Assembly: GCA_963814865.1 (NCBI GenBank)
Contig: CAWFEN010000010.1
Span: 1-64,000, forward strand
Length of the DNA: 64,000 bases
DNA from: AP-15 sp963814865
GTDB lineage: Bacteria > Pseudomonadota > Alphaproteobacteria > ATCC43930 > CGMCC-115725
Reading direction: 5' to 3'
Position 1 is the stretch's first letter; every line of letters begins with the position of its first letter. Of this stretch, positions 1 through 8,769 are shown piece by piece. Below the pieces are notes generated by a model. The model saw only the letters and a list, made by a program, of their open reading frames with translations. It was not told where the DNA came from and made no database searches. The position numbers and the translations under genes were made by a program.

Positions 1-346
1 TGATCGGATTGTTGCCTGCCAAAAACCGACACGCGGCAAGACGGCTGTTTCCTTCCAGGACCACGAGGTCGCCGTCGCGAACGATGAGCGGGTCCATCAA
101 CCCGCCGTTCCCGACGATGTCGTCCTTTAGCTCCCGCACATGCTCATGGGCGAGGAGTTGCTTGTATATCTCCGCTTGGTCCGGAACTTGTCCGTTGCCC
201 CGTATAAGCGAATAGATGCGCGGATTGTCCGGATAGAACTGGAGCTTCTCCTGCTCGATGTCCCGCGTTTCGGTCGGTATGTCGACGCTGCGCAGACGGA
301 GGGTCCCCGATGACATCGCATTATTGGCGGGTGCCAAGTCGTTCAT
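1..346 (-). CDS. ParB-like nuclease-fold protein, N-terminal part (runs off the left edge)
   Basis: The reading frame is open from an ATG at 346 to the window edge, 115 codons. The ParB/Srx N-terminal fold is visible: FYPDNPRIYSLI near residue 40, HVRELKDDIV near residue 73, then GGLMDPLIV and the hallmark box VLEGNSRLAACRFL near residue 100. In related proteins this box binds nucleotide or DNA ends. An AGGAGG ribosome site sits 5 bases upstream. The start overlaps the stop of the preceding SNF2 helicase (ATGA), so the two are translationally coupled. It is the last visible member of a four-gene cassette that also holds another ParB-like gene, a nuclease and a helicase. This copy shows no frameshift in the visible part. 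The C-terminal function is outside the window, so the exact role is unknown; a DNA modification or defence role is inference. Confidence 0.8.
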   Translation of the reverse strand, partial: MNDLAPANNAMSSGTLRLRSVDIPTETRDIEQEKLQFYPDNPRIYSLIRGNGQVPDQAEIYKQLLAHEHVRELKDDIVGNGGLMDPLIVRDGDLVVLEGNSRLAACRFLAGNNPI

Positions 347-1823
347 GCTGCCTCCTGTTCTTCTAATCCTAAGATTTCGTGGACAATTCGCCCGAAAGTC
401 ATAGTCCGCTGATTGTTGATATTGGTCGAGGTCGATATCGGCCTGCCCGAGTTGTGCGGCTAGGCGTTTCGCAGCGAGCAGTGAGTCTACCCATTCATCC
501 ACGGTGTCTTCACCGAAGATTCCACACGTAACAGGTCTGGGTCTGCGAGATACGATGGATACGGTCCTGCGCCTGGAGGTAGTCGTCGAGGCTGAACGAG
601 CGATCGTACAACACCGCCTGATTGGCGACCGTGAGTGTAAGACCTCCTTCGCCGCAGGGGTCGCGACGAGAACCCGGCAGTTGTCGTCCGACTTGAATGA
701 CAGAATCGCATCTTGCCGGTCCGGTCATCGCCCGTTCGCCATGAACGACCACACTGCCAAATTCAGCAAGCTGCCGTGTAGCCATTCGGCGTTCTCGACG
801 AAGGTGGTCCATACAATGATCTTCGAGCCATCTTCAACCGCTCGACGAACAATATCATGGAGATACGGGAATTTCCCGGGGGTCTCCGAATAGGATTCGT
901 CGACGAGACGCGGGATTCGACGCCAACTGCACCAGCCGGAGCAGTCGCTTCAGCATGTCCTCGGCGTCGTCCTCGACCAGAAATCCGTCCCGCAGAACCG
1001 ATGCCCGGAGGTCAGTGCGAATTTGGTCATAGAGTTCGCGCTGGCGCGGTTCCAGCGAGATGATCAGGTTCTCGATCGCGCTTCTCTGGCAGATCGATGC
1101 CCGAACTGCCTTTCGTCTCTCGCACCGTAAACGGGCCTAATGCGCGCAAAAACTTCACCAAGCTCCTCCTCGAACCGCTGACGTTTCGTCTTCGTTCTTC
1201 CACAGGTCGTTGCTCAGGTCGAGCCGATTGCGGAAGTCGTCGAAGTCCGTGCCCAGGGCTTCTCCTTTACCGAGAAAGAATATCTGGGACCACACGTCGA
1301 ATGGCCGATTCGCGATCGGGGTTCCAGTCATGATGACCCGGCGAACAAAGCCGTCCGATAGCCGATGAAATGCTTTCGATAGTTCCGCGTTCGGGTTCTT
1401 GATCTTCTGTGATTCGTCGAGGATCGCGGCTACACGTCGCGTTTTCAGGAAAAGAGCAATTCGTCGTTCCTCGGATTTCACCGCCTCGTAGTGGTCAGGT
1501 AGATGCGTGACGGGCTATTGAGGGCGAAGAAATTGGAGGACCTGCTGCTGTCGAGGACACGGGGTCGGAGGTACGTATGCGCCTGTATCTCGTCGACCCA
1601 ATTCGTGATGAGCCCGCGTTTCGTGACCACCAGCACAGAGTCGACCTCGTTTGAGTTGAGCCATTCCAGGGCGAGATCAACACCGATTTTCGTTTTGCCG
1701 AGCCCCTGCTCGTGGAACAGCGCGGAGATACGGCAGCTTCTTCACCGCCTCGACGGCTTCGACTTGATACGCATAGCCCTCGTGGCGCGCACCGAGCCGG
1801 AGTTGGTGCTACGTCCTCAACAT
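343..1823 (-). pseudogene. SNF2-family DNA helicase/translocase, interrupted by several frameshifts
   Basis: Across shifted frames the superfamily 2 SNF2 motifs appear in order. Motif I HEQGLGKT is at 1691-1714, motif II LDESQK at 1405-1422, motif III MTGTPIANRPFDVWSQ near 1317, and motif VI QAQDRIHRISQ at 543-575. The end reads FGRIVHEILGLEEQEAA and its TGA overlaps the ATG of the next ParB-like gene. The frame changes at about 1727, 1495, in the 1160-830 stretch, near 517 and near 380. The last break is one extra T in a TTT run and looks like either a sequencing indel or recent decay. The start is uncertain; an ATG at 1823 lies just after the nuclease end. SNF2 proteins are ATP-driven DNA translocases. 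Here the partners suggest a restriction or DNA-modification complex, which is inference. Confidence 0.8.
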
Positions 1824-1856
1824 GGACGGGCTCTGGCAGTCCCACGGGAGCACCTT

Positions 1857-2245
1857 CTACCCGGACGGACGCATGGTCGGGTCCTTCGCAGTCTCCTGCA
1901 TCAGACTGCGTGCTCGTGGGGCGAGCAGCCAGGGAACGGCGAGGTAAAGGCGCTTCTCGGATAAAGAGCACAGGTGGTCGAGAAAGGCCGCAAGCTGACG
2001 CTCTGACCGATCGCTCTTGAGGTCGTTCTCGGTCTTTGCTTCTCGCCGACCACCCGAAAGGTCTCCGGGATATCAGACGCGAACAGGTCCGGGAAGAAGC
2101 CGCCACATCTGCGTCGGCCGGTCCCTGCCCGAAACTATGATGGTCGGCAAAGATCGCAATGTCTGCGTCCCGGCTGATGGCGTTGTCTGACCTCATGAAT
2201 GAGCTTCTCGACAAGCCGAACGTGCAACTCGGACTCACCAGACAT
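1857..2245 (-). pseudogene. PD-(D/E)XK nuclease-like protein, frameshifted
   Basis: The start ATG at 2245 shares bases with the stop of the upstream ParB-like gene (TGATG). The N-terminus reads SGESELHVRLVEKLIHEVRQ. After a frame change near 2180 the core reads GGFFPDLFASDIPETFRVVG and then, after a 2-base GA duplication near 2040, GEAKTENDLKSDRSERQL. That gives the PD...(14 residues)...E-A-K arrangement of the PD-(D/E)XK nuclease fold. The following RLYLAVPWLLAPRAR fits a beta strand and helix of the same domain. Total length is about 130 residues, a stand-alone nuclease domain. It sits between a ParB-like gene and an SNF2 helicase in a coupled operon, so it is the likely DNA-cutting or recycling subunit of that cassette. 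Function is inferred from fold and context only. Confidence 0.65.
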
Positions 2246-3100
2246 CAGGCGGTTTCACCCTGCCCGATCGCATCAACGAGTTCCCGGAGGGCTTCGTGGG
2301 CGTCGAGGATGTAGCGCACGGTGTCGTCGTCCGGGTTCTCGCGGAGCCGTTTGACTTCCGCGAATTGGATGCTTCCGATTGCATCGGTCAGCGCCCTGGT
2401 GAGTTGGCTGATGCTCGCCCCCTTTAAGCGTGCCGGACAATTCTGGCTTCTCCAGGACATCGACTGCGGCCTTGACATCCTTCGCGAGAAAGGTATCACG
2501 TGCCCGCTTCTCCAGCAGAATGCGCGGCAACTGCCTGATTTGATTTAGACTTTTGAAACTTTCTGCCACGTATCCATTTTGAGAAATCGGCCAAAGTGGA
2601 AGGCCGCGAGTTCAATATGGCGTCGCGAACTCTATTGTTCTGTACTTCAACGAAGCCGCTGTAATTCTGAGTATCATAGTCATCTTCGGTGCAAAGCGGC
2701 CGATAATACGCCTCCATATCCGAATACGCTTGGATCGACTGAGTGACATCTCGGCGGTTGCCGCCGCACAGGTCGACAATGCGATCTAAAGACATCAACT
2801 CCTTATGCTGAAGCTCCCAGAGGTATTTCGCTTTCGAGTATGCGTCCCACGGTCGCGGCCCAACAAGGTGCGCTTGCAACCGGATAGCGTCGACTTCTCC
2901 AGGTACCAGGCTCTCATGCACAAGCGAGGGGATTTTCGTCCAGTCTCCCACTGATTTCGTCTTTGACGAACGCCCGATAAATGAAGAGGCGGGTATTGCC
3001 CTCGATGCAGACCAGACGACCATTTGGCTCGTCGGTTGACGATAATGGGCTGCATGATGCCGCCGTTTTCAGAATCGAATTGCGCAGCTTTTCCGGGGTC
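2245..3100 (-). pseudogene. ParB-like protein, 5'-truncated and frameshifted
   Basis: Reading in the minus direction, three frames carry a continuous ParB-like protein: PEKLRNSILK, then GGIMQPIIVN, then LVCIEGNTRLFIYRAFVKDE (the ParB box), then the long frame with PWDAYSKAKYLWELQHKELM and the helix-turn-helix-like DRIVDLCGGNRRDVTQSIQA. The C-terminus reads LRENPDDDTVRYILDAHEAL and ends at TGA 2245-2247, overlapping the nuclease start. Breaks lie near 3040, 2930 and 2500. The N-terminus is missing: at about 3095 the sequence changes abruptly into a ligD fragment on the other strand, so a rearrangement removed the start and promoter. This is the first gene of the nuclease-helicase cassette. Confidence 0.75.
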
Positions 3101-3709
3101 GTGGCGCTGGTCGATCGGAAGACCCGGCTCGAAGCATTCCTCGTCGGTGCTCCAGACTGTATCCGGTACAGCGATCACCAGATCGACCACGGCGCGGCCT
3201 TCTACAAGCTCGCCTGCCAGCACGGCCTCGAAGGGATCGTCTCGAAGCGCGTGGACGGTCGGTACGAGCCTGACCGACGCTCCTGGCTCAAGGTGAAGTG
3301 CCTGAGAACCGCGAGGAGTTCGTGGCTGTCGGCTGGTCCGATCCCGAAGGCTCTCGACACCGGATCGGCGCGCTCCTTCTCGGCTATTACACGCTCGACG
3401 ATGGGAAGCTCATCTACGCGGGCCGCGTCGGCACCGGCATGCCGGTTGCTGAGCTTGAGCGGCTGTATGGCCGTCTCCAGCCGCTCTCGATCGCGAAGAT
3501 GCCGTTATCGGAGCCGCCACCACGTGGTGGTCGGTTCGGATCGCCGCTCGTGCTCTCGCGGGTCCATAGGGTGCGTCCTGAGATGGTCGTCGAGGTCTCG
3601 TACGTCGAGAGTTCCGGACGGACTACTCCGGCACGTCGTCTATCTGGGTGAGCGGGAGGACAAGGCCGCGATCGACGTGCGGCATGAAAGGTCGTCCCTA
3701 AAATCTTAG
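3094..3709 (+). pseudogene. 3' part of ATP-dependent DNA ligase (LigD-type ligase and OB domains)
   Basis: The fragment begins inside the adenylation domain (RKTRLEAFL, IRYSDHQIDHGAAFYKLACQ) and keeps ligase motif IV, EGIVSKR, and motif V, SWLKVK. The OB-fold part follows: EFVAVGWSDPEGSRHRIGAL, LIYAGRVGTGM, and the end DGLLRHVVYLGEREDK. Frame changes lie at about 3300 and 3620. The catalytic lysine region (motif I) and everything upstream are absent, because the homology starts at the junction with the ParB-like gene. LigD ligases seal breaks in bacterial non-homologous end joining; this piece cannot make an active enzyme. No Ku gene is visible nearby. It converges on and slightly overlaps the acetyltransferase gene to its right. 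Confidence 0.75.
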
Positions 3710-4260
3710 GGATTTTGCACCGGGATTGGTTTGACATGATCGCCGAGAGACAAGCGCATTGCGCATCGCGCGCCTTCAGAAAATCCCTGCTCAATCTCTT
3801 TTCGCAGCAATGCGGACAGGTTCTCATCGACGCCAGATACGCTGAGCACCTCGAAACCAATCCGGCTGTAGAAAGGTGCGTTCCACGGAACGTCGCGGAA
3901 AGTCGTCAGCGTCAAAGCCACGAAATTGTGGTTTGCTGCCCATTCGATTGCTGTTTCGAGCAGGGCGCGACCAATGCCGTGTCCTTGGAGTGCCTCACTC
4001 ACCGACATCTCGTGGATGTGAAGCTCGCGCTCCACTACTTTCTCCGCGCTCAAAAATCCAACGGGTTCGTCGTACTCATCGACTGCCACCCAGCACGTTC
4101 CGGCACGAATGCAGTCGAGATGTACGGCTTCGCCAAGCACGCCGCCTTTTCCGACCCACTCAAGACCGGCCACCATCTGGAAACGCCGAGCAGCCGACCG
4201 CTCAACCGCAGACAGAAGAGCGGCGTCGTTTTCTCGGGCAAGACGGATGTGGGCAATCAC
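3706..4260 (-). CDS. GNAT-family N-acetyltransferase
   Basis: This is a 184-residue protein when started at the GTG at 4260, which lies 13 bases after the upstream permease stop and gives the family-like beginning VIAHIRLARENDAALLSAVE. An ATG at 4356 would extend it into the permease gene and adds no recognisable sequence. The acetyl-CoA loop is seen as ALQGHGIGRALLETAIEWA (Q/R-x-x-G-x-G/A type), preceded by LHIHEMSV and followed by FYSRIGFEV, the usual C-terminal strand. It transfers an acetyl group from acetyl-CoA to an unknown amine; the substrate cannot be read from the sequence. It lies downstream of, and probably is cotranscribed with, an EamA permease, a pairing that would suit export and acetylation of a small compound. 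Confidence 0.75.
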   Translation of the reverse strand: MIAHIRLARENDAALLSAVERSAARRFQMVAGLEWVGKGGVLGEAVHLDCIRAGTCWVAVDEYDEPVGFLSAEKVVERELHIHEMSVSEALQGHGIGRALLETAIEWAANHNFVALTLTTFRDVPWNAPFYSRIGFEVLSVSGVDENLSALLRKEIEQGFSEGARCAMRLSLGDHVKPIPVQNP

Positions 4261-4273
4261 GACAACAAACCAG

Positions 4274-5209
4274 CTATGGCTCGCCGTGAACCGAAACCGA
4301 AGGGCCATGTCCGATCCATCGGACCGGAAGCGGGGCTCCACTCGCAATGTAGACACCGCCCGAAATCACGAGCATTGCGATCCAGTCGGTCGGCGCTGGC
4401 CATTCACCGAGAAGCGGAATAGCCAAGATCGCGGTTATCGCGGGGGCCAGGGCCGCGAACGCCGAGCCGTTCGATGCACCAAGAAGGCTGATGGCACGTC
4501 CCCAAAGCATAAGCGAAATCACGGCGCACAGGATTCCATGCACAAATGCTTGCAAGACAAGGTCAGGCCAAGGCGCGTGGAACAGATGGGTTCCGGAAAC
4601 GATCGCGTACGCTGGCACGTAAGCGATTAGCGACCCGACCGCCGCAATAGCAGCGGCGTGAAGCCCGTCCAACCGTGCTTTCCGCATCGCCACGGTATAG
4701 CCAGCGAACAACAGGCCCGCGCTGATGAACACGGCGTGGCCGATGTTCTGCCGCGATCCGATCGTGCTGCCCGTGCCCCAGACTATGCCGAGAACGCCAG
4801 TAACGACCAAGGCCAATCCGATCCACCTAGCGAGGGTAAACGTCTCGCCCAGCACGACAGCGGCTAGGATCGCGACATAAAGAGGTATGAGGGCGGTAAA
4901 CAGAGATGCGGCGTGCGCTGCTGGCGCGAATGCCAAACCACCATAGGAAACCAACACCGTCGGTGCGCCACCCAGCAGAATCGCTGCCAGTCCTGTCCAT
5001 CCCATGCGATCGACGGCAAGGCCCTTCTTCAGCAGATACGGCAGCAGGATCAGCCCAGCCACACCGAAACGAATTGCCGTGATGTCCCAGGGTGTGAGGC
5101 TCGTCCTTATCCCGAGCCGGACGGCCAAAATCCATGCCGCCCACATGCTCACGGACGCAATGCCGTAGAGCGAGCCACGCATGTATTCGGAGGTTATCGG
5201 CTTCGACAA
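4274..5209 (-). CDS. EamA (DMT superfamily) inner-membrane permease
   Basis: The 311-residue protein has about ten hydrophobic segments arranged as two EamA repeats, the usual length and layout of drug/metabolite transporters such as RhaT and YdcZ relatives. Characteristic pieces are IRFGVAGLILLP in the first repeat, LFTALIPLYVAILAAVVLGE at its end, the matching ALAPAITAILAIPLLGEWPA in the second repeat, and a short cytoplasmic tail. The A/T-rich stretch at 5225-5260, unusual in this GC-rich DNA, is a plausible promoter region. It likely exports a metabolite or amino acid; the substrate is unknown. The downstream acetyltransferase begins 13 bases after its stop, suggesting one transcript. Confidence 0.85.
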   Translation of the reverse strand: MSKPITSEYMRGSLYGIASVSMWAAWILAVRLGIRTSLTPWDITAIRFGVAGLILLPYLLKKGLAVDRMGWTGLAAILLGGAPTVLVSYGGLAFAPAAHAASLFTALIPLYVAILAAVVLGETFTLARWIGLALVVTGVLGIVWGTGSTIGSRQNIGHAVFISAGLLFAGYTVAMRKARLDGLHAAAIAAVGSLIAYVPAYAIVSGTHLFHAPWPDLVLQAFVHGILCAVISLMLWGRAISLLGASNGSAFAALAPAITAILAIPLLGEWPAPTDWIAMLVISGGVYIASGAPLPVRWIGHGPSVSVHGEP

Positions 5210-5285
5210 GGGGACCCTTCGGTCTCACGTTATATCTTTATAAATATATCGTCAGAAGGGTCGCGCCGCTAGCCCGCACGTCCGG

Positions 5286-5516
5286 ATGGCCCGCCGGGTC
5301 TTCCAGGGGCTCCTCGATCAGCGCCCGACGCCGGAGCGGTGCCTTGAAGCATTCCACCTCCAGCGGACCCGTTTCGAGATGATCGCGGAGCGAAAGCTGC
5401 GTCGGCGGCAACTGGCCGATGATGGCAATGTTGAGATCACCGGACGCGATCTGCGCGAGAAGACGCCGCCGGTCGGTCAGGCCAGCCTGTTCGAGACGGC
5501 TCTGACAGGGCGATGA
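5286..5516 (+). pseudogene. DUF1488-type protein fragment, lacking its N-terminus
   Basis: The fragment encodes ARRVFQGLLDQRPTPERCLE, AFHLQRTRFEMIAERKLRRR and VEITGRDLRE. It is nearly identical to residues 35-100 of the intact copy at 7999-8337, which also has an N-terminal part (FFDFPENSRWND) absent here. Upstream bases do not encode the missing part in any frame. DUF1488 proteins are small and of unknown function. It is best read as the broken partner of a local duplication. The apparent ATG at 5286 is an accident of the break. Confidence 0.7.
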
Positions 5517-5529
5517 GACCGACTGATCG

Positions 5530-6705
5530 CTATCGAAAAAGTTCCGCAAGAAGAGTCCGAATGGTCGCTTCCGGAAAGGCATTCGATTCTCCGTTGGTCA
5601 GAATGACCATGCCTGCCTTAGCGGACGGCACCAGAAAGATCGAAGCCCTGAAACCGGGATTTGCGCCGTTGTGATAAACAAGATGCGCACCGCCGACGTT
5701 GCCGGTGAACCAGCCAAGCGCATAATGCAAGTCCTGAATACGAACGGCCTCCGGCCAGTCCGCGCCGACCGCGATCTCCGGGCGATGCAATTCGGCCATC
5801 ATCTGCGTGGAGACGGGGCGATGCCCGGAGACCGTCCCGTCGCCGAGTTGCAAAAGCGCATAGCGTGCCATGTCGTCGATGTTCGCATCGATGCCCCCGC
5901 CACGGTCCAAGGCCTCCAGGTAATGGAGACGGCTCCAAGGTACGGCGACTTGGCCCAAGACCGGGTCATGCCGATACGGTTGAGCGTGGTCCGCCGCCTG
6001 CTCCAACCCGAGCGGCCCGAACGAGGCCGTGGTCATCCCGAGCGGCTCGAAGATGTGTGCCCGGGTGTAGGCTTCCCAGGATTGGCCGGTGATCCGTTCG
6101 AGGATGCAGGCCGCGAGGACGAAGCATCGGCTGCAATACTGGAACCGCGTCCCCGGCGGCGCGGTGATAGGCATGGTGGCGAACTCGGCGACGATCCCTT
6201 CGCGGGTGGGTGGGACCTGTTGGGGCCATTGCTCGTCCGCAGGAAGACCGCTGCTATGGGATAGCAGCCGCCGCAATGTGATTGCCTGCACCGCCTTCGG
6301 ATCGCTCAACCGCAAATCCGGGAGATAGTTGATGACAGGGGTGTCCAGATCGACCTTTTGCTGATCGACCAACTGAGCGATGCCGAGCACGGTGAATGAT
6401 TTCGAGATCGAACCTATGTTGAAGAGTGTTGCCGTGGTGACAGGAGCGTGACTCTCCAGGTCGCGAAAACCATATCCTTTCTCCAGCACGATCTTGCCGT
6501 CTCTAATCAGCACCAGAGCCGCACCGGGAACGTGATCCCTCGACATGAGCCGGAGCGTCAGATCGTCGGCATCGGGAAATTCCGACGCAGACATCGTGTG
6601 CGATACCGTCACAACGGCCACCACAATAGAGGCCGCGCACGTCGCGAGGAGAAGACCGCCCAGATTGCGGATCATCATCTTCGACCCGACCTCGCAATCA
6701 GACAT
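5530..6705 (-). CDS. Serine hydrolase, beta-lactamase class C / D-aminopeptidase family
   Basis: The catalytic S-x-x-K is seen in NIGSISKSFTVLGIAQLV. The region expected to hold Y-x-N reads FQYCSRCF, so the Tyr is kept but the Asn position is changed. The third element is HNGANPGF (H-x-G). The start is taken at the ATG at 6705 (MSDCEVGSK), with 6678 as an alternative. Further upstream the frame overlaps the preceding gene and lacks similarity. A hydrophobic segment, LGGLLLATCAASIVVAVVTV, follows and should export the protein or anchor it in the membrane. Family members hydrolyse peptides, beta-lactams or esters in the periplasm; specificity is not predictable. It lies downstream of a DUF2268 gene in the same direction. 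Confidence 0.8.
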   Translation of the reverse strand: MSDCEVGSKMMIRNLGGLLLATCAASIVVAVVTVSHTMSASEFPDADDLTLRLMSRDHVPGAALVLIRDGKIVLEKGYGFRDLESHAPVTTATLFNIGSISKSFTVLGIAQLVDQQKVDLDTPVINYLPDLRLSDPKAVQAITLRRLLSHSSGLPADEQWPQQVPPTREGIVAEFATMPITAPPGTRFQYCSRCFVLAACILERITGQSWEAYTRAHIFEPLGMTTASFGPLGLEQAADHAQPYRHDPVLGQVAVPWSRLHYLEALDRGGGIDANIDDMARYALLQLGDGTVSGHRPVSTQMMAELHRPEIAVGADWPEAVRIQDLHYALGWFTGNVGGAHLVYHNGANPGFRASIFLVPSAKAGMVILTNGESNAFPEATIRTLLAELFR

Positions 6706-6805
6706 TTTGGTAAGGCGGATTATCACATGTGCAACGACTACGTCGATTACGCGGCCTTCTCCCAGACCCGCATCCCTGTGAAGATCGCCCGTTGCGCTCG
6801 CTTCG

Positions 6806-7469
6806 CTACCCGCGAAATTTCTCCGGCCACGTCGAGAGCACATCGGCGGTGGTCGCATTGACGAGTGTTGAGACATCCGCCGCAGGCACAGTATGAAGCC
6901 ATCGTCCGACAATCATGTAACCGAGGGTATAGCCGAGCCAGACCGGATATTTCCCGCCCTCTCCGTAGAACCATGCGCCGTGGCCGTAATTGGTCGATGC
7001 CAATTCGTCGGCCTTGGGAAAGAAAGTCGCAGCCGTATCCGGTTCGACGGCGCACTCCCAAGGTTCGGGTGGAGTGTCGAACAGACGTTTGACGAAATGC
7101 CCTGCGAAGTCCCTCGCTCACTAGAGCATCGCCGAGCGTGTTGCCATAACCGGGGCTAGTATGTCGAAGGCAATGATGGACCTCGTGGGCCACTTGCCGA
7201 CGAACATTGCCCTCTACAAGGCTCGTGGCGAAGTTTAGATTGTCAGGATCGACCGTCAGGCTGAACAGGCTGCGCCGATAGGTGTGCCCGACCATGCCAA
7301 TCTTACGAATCACCCACTCGGGAATTCGTTGTATCAGAATGTCCAGGCGCGGCGGTTCTACCAAACCGGCCACGATATCCTTTGTGGCTTCGATCTCGGC
7401 GGTGATCTGAGAACGCCAAGGTCCGAGATCACCTTCCGCTTCGAGCCAATGAATTGTCCATTCGGCCAT
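6806..7469 (-). pseudogene. DUF2268 putative zinc protease, one frameshift
   Basis: The first frame (start ATG 7469, MAEWTIHWLEAEGDLGPW) carries the zinc-protease motif as QVAHEVHHCLRH (H-E-x-x-H) followed by GNTLGDALVSEGL. Near 7100 the frame changes and continues as EPDTAATFFPKADELASTNY, YGEGGKYPVWLGYTLGYMIV and GRWLHTVPAADVSTLV, ending at 6806. Together these give the usual layout of DUF2268, about 220 residues: HExxH helix, downstream glutamate helix (SEGL) and a C-terminal domain with the GYxLGY stretch. One base change would restore the gene, so this may be a sequencing error. Role unknown; family members are predicted metallopeptidases. It is preceded by a short gene at 7512-7733 in the same direction. 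Confidence 0.65.
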
Positions 7470-7511
7470 GCAACGTACCCGGTGTTGTGCTCCATATAGC
7501 GCGACAGTGGC

Positions 7512-7733
7512 TTAGGTACTGATCGTCGATGAAGATGCATTCGCAGCGAGCGCATCCAGTTCATCGAGTGAATAAATGCGAATGACGCGCGTTCCTCGCT
7601 GTTGCGCCTCGTCGCAGAGAGCGCGGATATCGGGCATCCAGGTCTGTTCGACTTCCCACATCGTTTTAAAGAGGTCTCGCGTTGGGGGCATCGCTTCCGC
7701 GCCAGCCGGAGCGTGATCGATCGGCCCTTTCAT
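7512..7733 (-). CDS. Small hypothetical protein
   Basis: This open frame of 73 codons reads DLFKTMWEVEQTWMPDIRAL and ends with IRIYSLDELDALAANA. Either the ATG at 7733 or the one giving MPPTRDLF could be the start. I do not recognise the family. Composition looks protein-like (acidic and amphipathic helices), and it lies 42 bases upstream of the DUF2268 gene in the same direction, which supports a real gene. No clear gene occupies 7734-7998 on either strand. Confidence 0.35.
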   Translation of the reverse strand: MKGPIDHAPAGAEAMPPTRDLFKTMWEVEQTWMPDIRALCDEAQQRGTRVIRIYSLDELDALAANASSSTIST

Positions 7734-7998
7734 CCAGGCTATATGGGCTACTCGCGGTCAAATGCGCTTCTCGATCACACCCGCAAGCGTGCGCAGCATT
7801 TTTGGCCGGGATGGGATGCCACGCTTGTCGAGTTACCGGCGGAGGCTCTCATCTCTCAACCGAAGTCGCGGTCCTATGACGGTCTATGGCTTCGCGAGCC
7901 TAAGCAGTTCCTCGATGACGCTATGCCACGCGCGCGCACTTACCTAGATCGCTTTCCGCCGCCGTACATAGCGGCTACCCAAACCTACGAGGCCCCCA

Positions 7999-8337
7999 AT
8001 GATCTTCTTCGACTTTCCCGAGAATTCGCGCTGGAATGACAAGCGCGACTGCGCCGAGTTCTTCGTGATCCTCGGTCCCTACGAGGGGACAGTGCGGATC
8101 GGTCGCCGGGTCTTCCAGGGGCTCCTCGATCAGCGTCCGACGCCTGAGCGGTGCCTGGAAGCGTTCCACCATCAGCGGACCCGGTTCGAGATGATCGCCG
8201 AGCGCAAATTGCGTCGGCGGCAACTGATCGAGACCGCCGATGTAGAGATTACCGGGCGTGATCTGAGGGAGCGGATGCCGTCGATCGGCCAGGGCAGCTT
8301 GTTCGCACTCACATCGGCAATGCATAAGGCAGCTTGA
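7999..8337 (+). CDS. DUF1488 domain protein, intact copy
   Basis: The 112-residue protein begins MIFFDFPENSRWNDKRDC, the usual F-x-x-P-x-x-SR-x-x-D opening of DUF1488. The middle is VRIGRRVFQGLLDQRPTPE, AFHHQRTRFEMIAERKLRRR and VEITGRDLRER. Function is unknown; DUF1488 proteins are small soluble alphaproteobacterial proteins without catalytic motifs. The stop is 7 bases before the start of the ACT-domain gene, so the two are probably cotranscribed. A truncated near-copy lies at 5286-5516. Confidence 0.65.
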   Translation: MIFFDFPENSRWNDKRDCAEFFVILGPYEGTVRIGRRVFQGLLDQRPTPERCLEAFHHQRTRFEMIAERKLRRRQLIETADVEITGRDLRERMPSIGQGSLFALTSAMHKAA

Positions 8338-8344
8338 CGGCTCG

Positions 8345-8755
8345 ATGAACGGTCAGAGAGACCTCGCGACTCTAATCGCCTCTCTGCAACCCGAATTGCA
8401 GGAGGGGGTATTTGTCTTCGTCAATCAAGGACCAGATAGTCCTCTGTTGCCTGACGATCTCACGCCGATCATGCGCTTTCGGGAGCAAGAAGGGTGGACC
8501 TTGATCGTCGAAGAGACGGCGGCACTTCGCGCGGGGCTCGACACCAGCTTCCGGTGCCAGCAGATCACGCTAAAAGTGCACTCATCCTTCGAAGCCGTCG
8601 GTCTGCTGGCCGCTGTCACGACCCGGCTTTCCGCCGCAGGTATCTCGGTAATTGCGGTGTCGGCTTTCTACCACGACCACCTGTTCGTCGCGCCAGAACG
8701 TGCGGAGGAAGCCTGCGGTATTCTGCGAAACCTGATGATCGGATCGACTGCCTGA
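8345..8755 (+). CDS. ACT domain protein (DUF2241-like)
   Basis: The 136-residue protein has an N-terminal segment typical of DUF2241 (LQEGVFVFVNQGP) and a C-terminal ACT-like regulatory fold: ITLKVHSSFEAVGLLAAVTT, LSAAGISVIAVSAFYHDHLF and APERAEEA. ACT folds bind amino acids or other small ligands and often control metabolic enzymes or act alone. A relic of the first codons of a second copy lies at 10478-10531 (MNGQTDLATVTASL against MNGQRDLATLIASL here). It lies just downstream of the DUF1488 gene in the same direction. Confidence 0.75.
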   Translation: MNGQRDLATLIASLQPELQEGVFVFVNQGPDSPLLPDDLTPIMRFREQEGWTLIVEETAALRAGLDTSFRCQQITLKVHSSFEAVGLLAAVTTRLSAAGISVIAVSAFYHDHLFVAPERAEEACGILRNLMIGSTA

Positions 8756-8769
8756 GCGAACCGCACGCC

